Source: Ipomoea triloba (taxonomy: Eukaryota > Streptophyta > Magnoliopsida > Solanales > Convolvulaceae). Taken from it: 64,000 nt of DNA. The translations under genes were made by a program, and so were the position numbers. The notes below the pieces were generated by a model, which saw only the letters and a program-made list of their open reading frames with translations, had not been told where the DNA came from and searched no databases. Shown piece after piece: positions 45,143 through 56,391 of the stretch (the stretch's first letter is position 1; each line of letters starts with the position of its first letter). Location: positions 7,212,096 to 7,276,095 of the forward strand of contig NC_044920.1 of the NCBI RefSeq assembly GCF_003576645.1, written 5' to 3'.

Positions 45143-45160
45143 GCAACATACCCAGTCTCA

Positions 45161-46808
45161 TTTGGCGTAGTTACTCTTCTTTAAGAAATAAATTTATTCA
45201 CATATATATGGTCCAATTTGGGGAATGGTATGAGACCTAGTTACTCTTTTTTAAGAAATAAATTTATTTGACAGATATGTTTGATATTTAATTGGTACAT
45301 GGTTCTAACTTTTGAATATCATTTTGTTTCACGAAATTTCTTGTCATTCCACTTAAAATATAATAATATCTCCCCCTAATGCCGTGAACCGATCTTCATG
45401 CAGTCGGTGCATCCATTGTGTCTCTCTGAGGGGCAATAGTTGAGACAACAGATGGAGGTCCAGAGGTATACTATGGTGATTATATAAGAGATTGGACTGC
45501 ATTCGTAGAATAAAGACATAGATGTGGGAAATGTTTCTTTGAAAAACCACATTTAAGATGTAAGGGGGAATAGGGATATGCAGTGTGCCAAATTAAAGTA
45601 GTAGCATAAATATTGCATTTCCCCGAACAAGTATCCGTCACATTGGATTTGTGAAAAAGAATAGTTTTAGAATAAATGTTCTCAGCATTGTATTCTAATT
45701 GCCAAAGAATGAATTCTTTGGATTCCTCATTATAGGCTTTTAGGTAAGTTATAGCTCTTAAGATTGCATATGAGAAAAAGCTTAACGTAGGTAGAAAACG
45801 ATACGGTTTTGAACCACATATTAGGTGTAAGGATAGTTGTTTCTTTATTTGTGGAGATCCGAAAGTAGATAGATTTTGTCTTCCGAATAAAGCACTATTT
45901 TTAGAGAAACAAGTAGAATACTTAACATATGATGTTGTATCATATTTTCGTATTAGCAGTTAGACAACCTAAAATAGGCATCAATGTGTCTTGATAGCCT
46001 ATGTTTTTTTTTTTTTTTTTTTTTAAACTTGTATAAAAGGATAATATCATTCAAAAATGAATTTCATATACCCTTAATATTTATGAGAATCATATATAAT
46101 ATATTTTGTTGATATTCGAGAGATTTTAGAAATAATAATATTAATGTAACAAAAAGTGTTACCAAAATAAAATAATCTCTCAAAACAAACAGTGGGGATC
46201 ATTATAAAAAGGGGTGGAAGAGATTAAACGATTGTCATTCACTCATTTTCAATCTATCATAAAATGCAGCTCACCGGTACCTCTCGATGTCCCTTGGCAT
46301 AGGAAGAAGTGGATTATAATTTCACAAAGAAAGTTCATCGGCCACCGCTATTATCGACCAAATCGAGGATGAAGGTTAGGCGATTGCCAAACACAATGTG
46401 GCCCGGGGCACCACTCTTTCTAGCAATTAGAGGGATAAAGCAATAGATTGTAGAACCAAAAAAGGTAGTGTGTGAAGATAGTTCAAAGGAGATGGTCACG
46501 TCTCCATTATATCTAAAAAGTGGCTTAAAAAGGATGTCTAGCAATGATACACGTTTATCCGCTTGCGACTATAACGCCTCGGTCAGTAATGCTGAGCATT
46601 ACGATAACACAAGGACCAAGTCATATAATGTATGCCATTACGAGACTTCTTGTTTATGGCATAGTAAAAAGTAGGTTCACCAGTTGTATTGAATAATAAT
46701 AGTAATATTTGATTTTATTTCCCTGGTCGTGGTGTCGTAGAAGGTTTAATATAACCGAAAAAACGTCTATATGATATAGACCAAGCAATAATAACAAAAG
46801 AATATAGA
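45161..46808. other. Unassigned region
   Basis: Contains the stop-free frame described separately, a T run (46003-46023) and a TATAAAAAGG box (46204) followed by ATG (46264). That ATG frame is broken by stops after a few codons and at 46448. I recognise no family. Confidence 0.35.
45485..45958 (-). other. 158-codon stop-free frame without ATG, unassigned
   Basis: Read on the minus strand between two TAA stops, the frame is open for about 158 codons in AT-rich DNA, where stops should come often. It shows mixed composition with phrases such as LKAYNEESKEFILWQLEYNA and KSNVTDTCSGKCNIYATTLI. There is no start codon near its beginning. It may be an exon or a transposon or viral remnant. I cannot match it to a family and infer no function. 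A second open frame (45353-45550) overlaps its end and could continue it after a shift. Confidence 0.35.
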
Positions 46809-49222
46809 TGCCTGTAATAATCGACTAAGAATGATGGCAGTGAATCATTTTTCGCAAGAGAGTTTTGGCTTTCTGGGTCATGTGTAGAAGGAATTATTTG
46901 TGATGTGGGTTGAAAAAAATGGTGATTAGAGATTGCTCAACAATTAAGGCCCAATTTAATGTATGTTTTGTGAATCAAACTGAGTCAGTCCAGGCCTATT
47001 GAGAGGAAAAAATTCATTTTTATGATATAAAAAGTCCAATTGCATTTTATGTTCTTAGTCCTTAGGCTGCTAAACCTAGCAGCCAAACACATACATCGAC
47101 AGCCATGGGAGAGACTATTCACTGTCTCGCCATCCTTTGCCGTAAGCCACCTCTCTCTACCCGTCGGCGTCCTTGACGCTCCAACCTCACCGAAAGACTC
47201 CGTCATAGCTGCCCCACTGGAATTCGATCGTCGAAGCCATTGCCTAGTCGCTACTCACGTCGGACTAGGAAAGGAAGAAACCTAGGTTCGATTTTGTCCT
47301 ATCTTCGTTGCATAGCACCAATGCCATCAACAAATGCACTGTCTACCATCACTGACAGGAGAGCTTCGCTGGGAGAGGAGGGAGGAAGAAGGGGAACGCA
47401 CCGCCACCAACGGGTGTACCACAATCCACTGCCGTTGTGAACCTGTTGTTATCTTGCTCGCCGGTCAATCGAGAAGACAAGAGGTTAGTTCACTAAGGTG
47501 GTATTTTTGGTGAGTTATGGTAGAAGGTGATATGGATGAAGGTGTAAACGGAGATGGAACCCCCGAGTGTCATTCTTTGGGGATGGACACTTGGAATTGG
47601 ATTGTTGTATGGTCAAACACAACCACACATTTGCATTTGGAAGCTAGGAGATATGTACATTGTGCAAGGAGGCAAGGTAAGTAGAAAGCAAGTTAGAAAG
47701 CAAAGAAAACAAAGGTGGAGTCAGGTGAATTGGACTAGCCTATCCTTGATCATGTGACATGAAGCAACTTAGGTAATAAGTGAACTATGTGTGAATTGAG
47801 TCTGAAATGACTTCTAATGCATTAGCCAATTTTGGCTTCTAAAACCAATCATAAGGCAATGTAGCACCCTAGTGTTAACATTCCCTATGAGGCAGTTAAT
47901 CAAACATGTTATCTATGTCTCATTCCAAACCTTGTCCTCTTAGATCTAGGGCGGAAATTGCAAGCGAATGTAGTCTAGGATTAAGCCTCAATCTCTTGAA
48001 AGCTTAATCCTACCAAAACCCACTTGCATGTGGTGCACTCACACACAAAATCAATATACTCATTTATCTTCCAACAAGACATCAACACATAGCCACAATT
48101 ACTAAGATCAATTCATACACAACACAAGGAAATATGATCCAATTCACAAATAGTATTTTAGCCAAGCATCATTGTCTAGATTGAAATATAAACACAATTA
48201 AGCAAAGTAATACAATGTAATATAGAATTGAAGATGAAAAGTGCAAGAGATTACCAAGCTTAATTGCTACAATCCACTAGATTACTCCACAATCAAGAGA
48301 AGACTCAATACATTGAGGTAGAGTTGTCAATTCTTCCTATAATCCTTGAAAATCCTCTTGCTTGGATCGAGAATTGAGAAGAGCTTGATCTAGAGGATGA
48401 TTTAACCTAGAGGGAGAACTATCTAATCTACAAAGCTCTGAAAATTGAAATTGTACAAGTTAGAATGTTAGATATCCTCTCTAATCCTGCCAAGCATCTC
48501 CTTATATAGTCTGCCTGACCGGCATACGCTGCCCAGCTGCGCGAAAGTTCCTGATCACACCAAGGATCTCGCTAGTGACAGCAACATGATTTGGAATCAG
48601 AACACAATTACGCTCAGGATCACACTAGTGACATGCATGTGATTTGGACCCTTCTCCTTCCTCCACAATTTTGCTCCATTTCAAGTCCATATGCTATCTT
48701 TTTAGCTCAAAACCTTCAAACACACTAAATTGCGCACATTAGTAGGGCTACATAACACATTAGCACATTTCTAGGTATTTTCGTCATAAATCAACCACAA
48801 AGGGCTCCAAATACGCACAACACAACCCCTTAATGACCCCTAAAAGTGTGCATCTTTATCATTCATGGAACCACCAACCCTGTTCATCTGTTGTTGTATG
48901 ATCCGCCAACACCGGTTATAATATAAAACTGTCGTATCGCAAATTGGGACATGTTTTCGCAGAGTGCAGATCGCATATACAGGTTTGTCTTTAGTTTGAT
49001 TTTGTCAAATGCATTAGATGCATATATGTGATTTCATCATATCGTCGTATTATTTGATTTCATCAATCAGAAGAGGCTCAAATAGAGATACTAGATGCAT
49101 GAAATGAAATAATTGCCACTAATTGATATTTGCTTGATATTTAACCAATAAATATACAAAAATGAAATTGAAATAATAGGCAATATGCAATATGCAATAT
49201 GCAGTATCTCATAACATAATAT
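46809..49222. repeat. Copy 1 of a 2414-bp duplicated segment
   Basis: Matches 49224-51637 at an offset of exactly 2415 bases; all reading frames compared have identical translations. It contains a GC-rich leader-like stretch (47040-47450) and LTR E. See the gap at 49223. Confidence 0.95.
47480..48861 (-). mobile_element. LTR of the TGATA family (LTR E), probably solo
   Basis: On the minus strand it starts TGATAAAGATGCACACTT at 48861. It has a TATATAAGG box (complement at 48501-48510), the AGTTGTCAATTCTTCCT segment (48324) and CCCCGAGTGTC (47561). The left border is approximate. The same LTR appears again at about 49895-51276 in the second copy of the overlap. Confidence 0.65.
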
Positions 49223-49223
49223 N
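49223..49223. other. Assembly gap (single N) at a contig overlap
   Basis: The N separates two copies of the same 2414 bases. The first copy ends exactly at the N and the second starts exactly after it, which is how unmerged contig ends look. Confidence 0.9.
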
Positions 49224-51637
49224 TGCCTGTAATAATCGACTAAGAATGATGGCAGTGAATCATTTTTCGCAAGAGAGTTTTGGCTTTCTGGGTCATGTGT
49301 AGAAGGAATTATTTGTGATGTGGGTTGAAAAAAATGGTGATTAGAGATTGCTCAACAATTAAGGCCCAATTTAATGTATGTTTTGTGAATCAAACTGAGT
49401 CAGTCCAGGCCTATTGAGAGGAAAAAATTCATTTTTATGATATAAAAAGTCCAATTGCATTTTATGTTCTTAGTCCTTAGGCTGCTAAACCTAGCAGCCA
49501 AACACATACATCGACAGCCATGGGAGAGACTATTCACTGTCTCGCCATCCTTTGCCGTAAGCCACCTCTCTCTACCCGTCGGCGTCCTTGACGCTCCAAC
49601 CTCACCGAAAGACTCCGTCATAGCTGCCCCACTGGAATTCGATCGTCGAAGCCATTGCCTAGTCGCTACTCACGTCGGACTAGGAAAGGAAGAAACCTAG
49701 GTTCGATTTTGTCCTATCTTCGTTGCATAGCACCAATGCCATCAACAAATGCACTGTCTACCATCACTGACAGGAGAGCTTCGCTGGGAGAGGAGGGAGG
49801 AAGAAGGGGAACGCACCGCCACCAACGGGTGTACCACAATCCACTGCCGTTGTGAACCTGTTGTTATCTTGCTCGCCGGTCAATCGAGAAGACAAGAGGT
49901 TAGTTCACTAAGGTGGTATTTTTGGTGAGTTATGGTAGAAGGTGATATGGATGAAGGTGTAAACGGAGATGGAACCCCCGAGTGTCATTCTTTGGGGATG
50001 GACACTTGGAATTGGATTGTTGTATGGTCAAACACAACCACACATTTGCATTTGGAAGCTAGGAGATATGTACATTGTGCAAGGAGGCAAGGTAAGTAGA
50101 AAGCAAGTTAGAAAGCAAAGAAAACAAAGGTGGAGTCAGGTGAATTGGACTAGCCTATCCTTGATCATGTGACATGAAGCAACTTAGGTAATAAGTGAAC
50201 TATGTGTGAATTGAGTCTGAAATGACTTCTAATGCATTAGCCAATTTTGGCTTCTAAAACCAATCATAAGGCAATGTAGCACCCTAGTGTTAACATTCCC
50301 TATGAGGCAGTTAATCAAACATGTTATCTATGTCTCATTCCAAACCTTGTCCTCTTAGATCTAGGGCGGAAATTGCAAGCGAATGTAGTCTAGGATTAAG
50401 CCTCAATCTCTTGAAAGCTTAATCCTACCAAAACCCACTTGCATGTGGTGCACTCACACACAAAATCAATATACTCATTTATCTTCCAACAAGACATCAA
50501 CACATAGCCACAATTACTAAGATCAATTCATACACAACACAAGGAAATATGATCCAATTCACAAATAGTATTTTAGCCAAGCATCATTGTCTAGATTGAA
50601 ATATAAACACAATTAAGCAAAGTAATACAATGTAATATAGAATTGAAGATGAAAAGTGCAAGAGATTACCAAGCTTAATTGCTACAATCCACTAGATTAC
50701 TCCACAATCAAGAGAAGACTCAATACATTGAGGTAGAGTTGTCAATTCTTCCTATAATCCTTGAAAATCCTCTTGCTTGGATCGAGAATTGAGAAGAGCT
50801 TGATCTAGAGGATGATTTAACCTAGAGGGAGAACTATCTAATCTACAAAGCTCTGAAAATTGAAATTGTACAAGTTAGAATGTTAGATATCCTCTCTAAT
50901 CCTGCCAAGCATCTCCTTATATAGTCTGCCTGACCGGCATACGCTGCCCAGCTGCGCGAAAGTTCCTGATCACACCAAGGATCTCGCTAGTGACAGCAAC
51001 ATGATTTGGAATCAGAACACAATTACGCTCAGGATCACACTAGTGACATGCATGTGATTTGGACCCTTCTCCTTCCTCCACAATTTTGCTCCATTTCAAG
51101 TCCATATGCTATCTTTTTAGCTCAAAACCTTCAAACACACTAAATTGCGCACATTAGTAGGGCTACATAACACATTAGCACATTTCTAGGTATTTTCGTC
51201 ATAAATCAACCACAAAGGGCTCCAAATACGCACAACACAACCCCTTAATGACCCCTAAAAGTGTGCATCTTTATCATTCATGGAACCACCAACCCTGTTC
51301 ATCTGTTGTTGTATGATCCGCCAACACCGGTTATAATATAAAACTGTCGTATCGCAAATTGGGACATGTTTTCGCAGAGTGCAGATCGCATATACAGGTT
51401 TGTCTTTAGTTTGATTTTGTCAAATGCATTAGATGCATATATGTGATTTCATCATATCGTCGTATTATTTGATTTCATCAATCAGAAGAGGCTCAAATAG
51501 AGATACTAGATGCATGAAATGAAATAATTGCCACTAATTGATATTTGCTTGATATTTAACCAATAAATATACAAAAATGAAATTGAAATAATAGGCAATA
51601 TGCAATATGCAATATGCAGTATCTCATAACATAATAT
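49224..51637. repeat. Copy 2 of the 2414-bp segment, likely assembly artefact
   Basis: Begins TGCCTGTAATAATCGAC like 46809 and runs identically until 51637, beyond which unique sequence follows. Its genes and LTR should not be counted twice. Confidence 0.95.
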
Positions 51638-52186
51638 GAATAAGAAACTATCAATGTATATAGTTAATAACAAACAGTAAGCAGAATACCAGAAAATATC
51701 ATCATGTATCGAAATTCACAGAACATATACATACCGTTCACCGGGGTTGAGTGTGCTAATAACATGTTGTACCAGATTATGCCCGTTGGTTGTTAGCTCC
51801 TAACCGATGAGTATTTGCATATGTAATCAGAAGAGTAAAGAGAGAAAATAGACAAAGTGTTGGTAACAAAGGTTTCCATAATCCATCATCCTTTTAAAAG
51901 GGAGNTCATAACATAATATGAATAAGAAACTATCAATGTATATAGTTAATAACAAACAGTAAGCAGAATACCAGAAAATATCATCATGTATCGAAATTCA
52001 CAGAACATATACATACCGTTCACCGGGGTTGAGTGTGCTAATAACATGTTGTACCAGATTATGCCCGTTGGTTGTTAGCTCCTAACCGATGAGTATTTGC
52101 ATATGTAATCAGAAGAGTAAAGAGAGAAAATAGACAAAGTGTTGGTAACAAAGGTTTCCATAATCCATCATCCTTTTAAAAGGGAG
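51624..52186. repeat. Second contig overlap around the N at 51905
   Basis: 51624-51904 is repeated at 51906-52186 with an offset of 282 bases and a single N between them. This is the same end-to-end pattern as at 49223. Confidence 0.93.
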
Positions 52187-52189
52187 AAT

Positions 52190-52195
<6 letters not shown>

Positions 52196-52255
<60 letters not shown>
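52196..52255 (+). repeat. (TA)n microsatellite
   Basis: About 60 bases of TA repeat, directly before GGGGCGGGTTTAAGTGCG. Confidence 0.95.
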
Positions 52256-52258
<3 letters not shown>

Positions 52259-52705
52259 GCGGGTTTAAGTGCGAAAGAGGTTCTAGGTGCGGTCATGTGG
52301 TTAGATCTGAGACATTGATCAAATCTAGATCAACGGCTCAAAACAATGAATTTTTTAAAATAAAAAAAATGCGTGTCTGGAAGGAAGAAACATAAGCTAA
52401 AAATAGCGCACCTTAAGTGATAGAAACACGCACCTTAAGTGTTAGAACAACGCACCTTAAGTGTTAGAACAACGCACCTTAAGTGTTAAAATGACGCACC
52501 TTAAGTCATAACGTTGCGCACATTCATTTTATAACAATGGCGCACCTTAAGAAGGATAACCACGCATCTTAAGAAGAAAAACCACGCCCTAAAGTTTTAG
52601 ACTGACGCACCTTAAGTTTCAACAAAAAAACGCACCTTGAGATATAAACTAAAGACCTAGCACACCTTAAGCACAGAAACCACGCATCTTAAGCACAAAA
52701 CATAC
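52256..52705 (+). mobile_element. (TA)n-associated element with GCACCTTAAG repeats, left part
   Basis: It begins GGGGCGGGTTTAAGTGCGAA right after the TA run, like the element at 42361. From about 52411 it contains roughly a dozen spaced units based on ACGCACCTTAAGTGTTAGAA, period about 20-25 bases. The array is cut at 52705 by element B and resumes at 57782. Confidence 0.75.
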
Positions 52706-53024
52706 TGATAAGCACCAAGAATAGCTCATTTTAGGGGTTATTTAAGGGCTATAATTGTATGGTTTAGTACCCATTTCATAAGAATATCATGCGTTTAGAC
52801 TCTAATGTGACCAAAATTTCTAACGAGAGTGTGCAAGACGTTTTTAAGGTATTTTACAGCCAAACGGAGGACCTAAGGCCGAAACTGAGCAGAAAAAGGA
52901 GAAACCATGAAGCAGGAGCCTCCCACGCAACCTCACACGCATGTGGAGGGGCGTGGAAACATTCCAGTCACTCCCCACGACCTCCACATGCGTAGCGATA
53001 GTCAAAGTCTCAAGGCTCGATGCG
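52706..53024 (+). mobile_element. Truncated 5' LTR of element B
   Basis: Very similar to 56392-56709, ending at AAGGCTCGATGCGT. In the intact LTR the palindromic CTCGACGCGTCGAGAG lies at the corresponding point, so the deletion begins in that block. Confidence 0.9.
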
Positions 53025-53087
53025 TAGCGATACCCAAATACTTTCCCTTATTCAAACTACACCCAATATCCTAATGACACCCCCTCT

Positions 53088-54392
53088 ATGCTTACCCATG
53101 AGAGAATTGAGAAACCTACATACCAAAATGGAGAGGAATCCCTCAGTTCTATAGTTGAGAGTATTAACAACCGACTTATTCAAGTCATGAAAGAGATTGA
53201 TCCTAGTTGTGAACCGGCATTACAGGCCGCAATTCCTTCAATTGTTAAACTTCCATCTCATTATAACCCTCCATCAAATTATAATCCTGAGAGAAATAGG
53301 TATTCTCATTCTTACACTCATCCTAGCTATTTACCCCCACCACACCAAAATGACAAATATCTTTGTGATACACCACCTTTTGCGCAAAAATTCACCCAAT
53401 CCATACCATATGAGAGACCATCTTGTGAGTGTCTTCCTCCAGTCAATGACGAAATCCAAATATTGAAGGATAAATTAGAAATGTTCATCCAAATGGCCAA
53501 GGAGGATACTATCAAGTTAAGAAATGAAATCAGAAGCGAAATGAAAAAGAATCTTGTTACTCTTCGCGAGGAAGGACTTCCACTGGACGAAATTGAGGCT
53601 AAGATGCTATCGATGTCGGAAGAGCTTATGAAGAGAATGTTACCAATGGATCACTCGACAATGGAAACCGACCAACAGGAGAGTGACAAGATGGACAAAA
53701 TGATTGACGATGAAGAGGTGTGTGTAAAAGAATCCACAGAACTTGACACCCCGGTGCTCCAAGAAGTTTCGACTCCTGAGTTGAACACGCAACAATGGGG
53801 AGAGATTGAGAGTGAAGACGATGATCACATTGAAATTGTGTGGGAAGACGAAAAACCCACACAAGGTAAGACTCTCACTCCAACTCTTATCGAAAGTTCT
53901 TATAATGTTTGTGAAGATGATTCCCTTGTACTTCATGATAATTTTGATGACTGTGATAAAGCTTCTTTTTGCTCATGGGAGAGTGATTCCTTACAATTTT
54001 GTGATGATTTGGGGAGTGAGGATGATATCGAGTTATTAGGGATCATAGAAGGAGAAAGGGAAAGAAGGGAAAGGATTGTCACCATTGGCAATCCAAAAGA
54101 ACAAGAGTGGAGAGAAAATGCTTTAGATGAGATAGACTGTGGAGAGAGTGTTCATTGGGAGATCTTTAAGGAGAAGGTTGCAGGGGTAGAAACCTATAAG
54201 GAGAAAGAAGAAGAGGGGTATATTATCTTTGAACATCCTGAAATAATACCCCGAGCTTACTTATCGTTGCATTTTATTTTCCTCTCTTTAGTTTCCAAAT
54301 TCAAGGATGTCCTACATCTTGGGGCATACCTTGAAGCAAAAGTTCACGGGACGCTTGGAAAGGTCCCAAAATCTGTGTGCTTTGAAGGATAG
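53088..54392 (+). CDS. 434-residue ORF of element B, possibly gag-derived, function unknown
   Basis: An uninterrupted frame opening with MLTHERIEKPTY. The order is: a helical start (about 20-40), a Pro/Tyr/Asn-rich linker (about 55-95, with SHYNPPSNYNPERN), a Lys/Glu coiled-coil-like stretch (about 120-185, EIQILKDKLEMFIQMAKEDT), a strongly acidic middle (about 190-340, with CEDDSLVLHDNFDDCDKASF), and a more hydrophobic end with YLSLHFIFLSLVSKF. The linker and coiled coil resemble the region after the zinc knuckle in Athila/Tat gag proteins. I see no CCHC knuckle, protease or RT motif. An open frame of this size in an otherwise deleted element suggests selection or youth. The role is unknown, and the first codon may postdate the deletion. 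Confidence 0.6.
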   Translation: MLTHERIEKPTYQNGEESLSSIVESINNRLIQVMKEIDPSCEPALQAAIPSIVKLPSHYNPPSNYNPERNRYSHSYTHPSYLPPPHQNDKYLCDTPPFAQKFTQSIPYERPSCECLPPVNDEIQILKDKLEMFIQMAKEDTIKLRNEIRSEMKKNLVTLREEGLPLDEIEAKMLSMSEELMKRMLPMDHSTMETDQQESDKMDKMIDDEEVCVKESTELDTPVLQEVSTPELNTQQWGEIESEDDDHIEIVWEDEKPTQGKTLTPTLIESSYNVCEDDSLVLHDNFDDCDKASFCSWESDSLQFCDDLGSEDDIELLGIIEGERERRERIVTIGNPKEQEWRENALDEIDCGESVHWEIFKEKVAGVETYKEKEEEGYIIFEHPEIIPRAYLSLHFIFLSLVSKFKDVLHLGAYLEAKVHGTLGKVPKSVCFEG

Positions 54393-56391
54393 AGCACACA
54401 ACGTCTGGCCAGGAGACGTTAAACTATGGCGCACTTGGGAGGCAATCCCAATGTTATCCTTAGCTTAGAATTTTATTTCCTGTTTACTTTTTACTTTCCT
54501 TCGTTTATTAGTAATTTTTCTTTTTAGAATAGCCTTGCTTGAGCTAACAACGCAGGTGATTTTGGTGCCAAGCCATGACGAATGAGCTAAAACAAATCAA
54601 AAACGGAAGGCAAAAGCCAGGAAACGAATAAGGTGATCAGCACTGCTGACCACGCCTGCTCACACGCGTGGTGGCAGGCGTGGAAACTTTCCAGTGCTGA
54701 TCCACGAGGGCCAACACGCGTGTAAGACCGCGTGGACAGGTCCTGGACAGTTTTCGTGCATTATTTTCTTTTCATCCAATTTTCATAAGTCTCCTAGGTC
54801 TGGCCGTGCCAATAATCCCAACATTTTAAGCAAATTTTATTTTACGGCTATTATTTTGTTTAGTTGTTTTAAGTTTATTTCTATGCACCCGTTTGAGCTA
54901 ACAAATTCAGGATAAACATTCCGGAAGCATTGATTTACTTTTAAGTTACCAAAGGCGAGAGGATGATGAGCCGACAATCTTAAAGAGAATAGATGGGCTG
55001 TAAGCTGAAGATAAGGCTGTAGACGCATCGTATGATATCATTCTAACTTTCCTTCCAAATTTTATGAGCATATTTGCCTTGGTTCACAAAGGATGAGTCG
55101 CATGATTTTGTTATAATGGGTATAGTATTTTTAGAATATTTATTTGAAGCCCAGAGCACACTTTTTAAGTGTGGAAAGATGCTTAAATGCACAATCTTTT
55201 AAGACCCTAATCCTTTTTCCTCCGTTCCTAATGGAAACATCGAGGACGATGTTCACTTTTAAGTGTGGAAAGGATTTATGCTTCTTGAAATAGTTGGTTA
55301 ATTGAGTGATAAGGTATAGGAACTAGAGGGATTGTTATTGCCAATACTATCTAGGAAGGCTCCTAACCTTGTGCCAAATATGAATGTCTTAAATATGCTT
55401 TGGAAGTTACACTTGCACCAATTTGCACAATTTGACCCAAAAATTGAAACTTTTTATGTGTGATTGCATGCCTTCACCTTGTATTTTGTTTGGACCTCAG
55501 TCAAGGATCTCTCGAAGTGGGAGTGTTTACCCCTTGAGTTTTAGAAAGATAAAAATTGCGAAGCCCGGAAACTAAATTAATCTTAGCAGGACATGGGGCA
55601 AAAGGTGAGCCTAAGTGAGCTTAGAGTGAAAAATCCCTAATCCCTAGAAAAAGGCATGAGGGGTTGATATATGGAGAAAAGAGTAAAAAGGCAAAAAGGC
55701 CATTCCTAGAGATAAAACCGAGGTGAGCCATCTAGTCTGGATACGGGGTAACCATTGCACCGTCTTCGAAAAAGCATGGAGATCCATGTGAAGTCGGTTA
55801 CCCCGAAAAGATCCTGAAAGATGAGAAAATAGAGAGGAGGTGAGCCACTTCGCTAGGATTCAGGCACCCATTACACTGACCTTCGAAAAAGCATGGACCT
55901 CCATGTGAAGTCGGGTCACCTAATGACGTTATCCTAGGAAGCGAGAAAATAGAGTGATTGCCCAAGCCATGGCGATGAGCGGTCCATGTCCCTGCCCTCA
56001 CTTATTTTAACGTAAAGGGGCTTTGGCGTTTAGGTTGGAAATTGGCTAGGGGGTGAACATCGTTCCCACTAGTCGGATCGACTGGAGGCCCCTAGAAAAT
56101 ACAAGGTGAAACCATTTTGTCACTTGCATGCTTGAAGGTGTGAACAAAACTTTATATGTTATATCTATCTCCGGAGACTTTAACTTCCTTAGCATATTTC
56201 TTACATTTGGTCGGCATGAGTCTAGTGGTCTTGGTAGATAGTGTAGGGGATTTCGCCTACTCAACTCCGAACACCTATACATCGCTTGATCAATTGACAA
56301 TGAGAGAACGAACTATCCTTGGTGCTTAGATGATTAGAGTTTAGAAAAGTATGCTTGCTTGAGGACAAGCAAGGTTTAAGTGTGGAAACTT
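54393..56391 (+). mobile_element. 3' noncoding region of element B
   Basis: About 2 kb without a supported frame. Soon after the stop come CCAGGAGACGTTAAACTATG and GGGAGGCAATCCCA, a phrase common after the coding region of Tat/Athila elements. A GC-rich block (54635-54745) and two copies of a segment with TTCGAAAAAGCATGGA and TCCATGTGAAGTCGG (55763-55800, 55881-55915) follow. It ends TTGAGGACAAGCAAGG before the 3' LTR. Confidence 0.7.
54635..54745 (+). repeat. GC-rich palindromic block inside element B
   Basis: ACACGCGTGGTGGCAGGCGT and AACACGCGTGT with GGAAACTTTCCAGTGCTGAT mimic the LTR block (56620-56690), but lie in the interior. Confidence 0.6.

Larger units (their letters stand above)
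43068..45160 (-). mobile_element. 5'-truncated L1-type LINE
   Basis: On the minus strand it ends in an A run (T at 43068-43078 on the plus strand) and begins within the RT at about 45160 (LHGAIVARG). It sits against a TA microsatellite, so a target duplication cannot be read. Confidence 0.85.

Noticed and set aside
47040..47440. Possible protein genes in the GC-rich stretch, present twice
   Set aside because: Several short overlapping frames on both strands, no family resemblance, leader-like composition; the second set comes from the contig overlap.
52411..52700. Spaced short repeats that look like a CRISPR array
   Set aside because: Repeats of about 10 conserved bases with unequal spacers in plant nuclear DNA, within a (TA)n-associated transposon and without cas genes.
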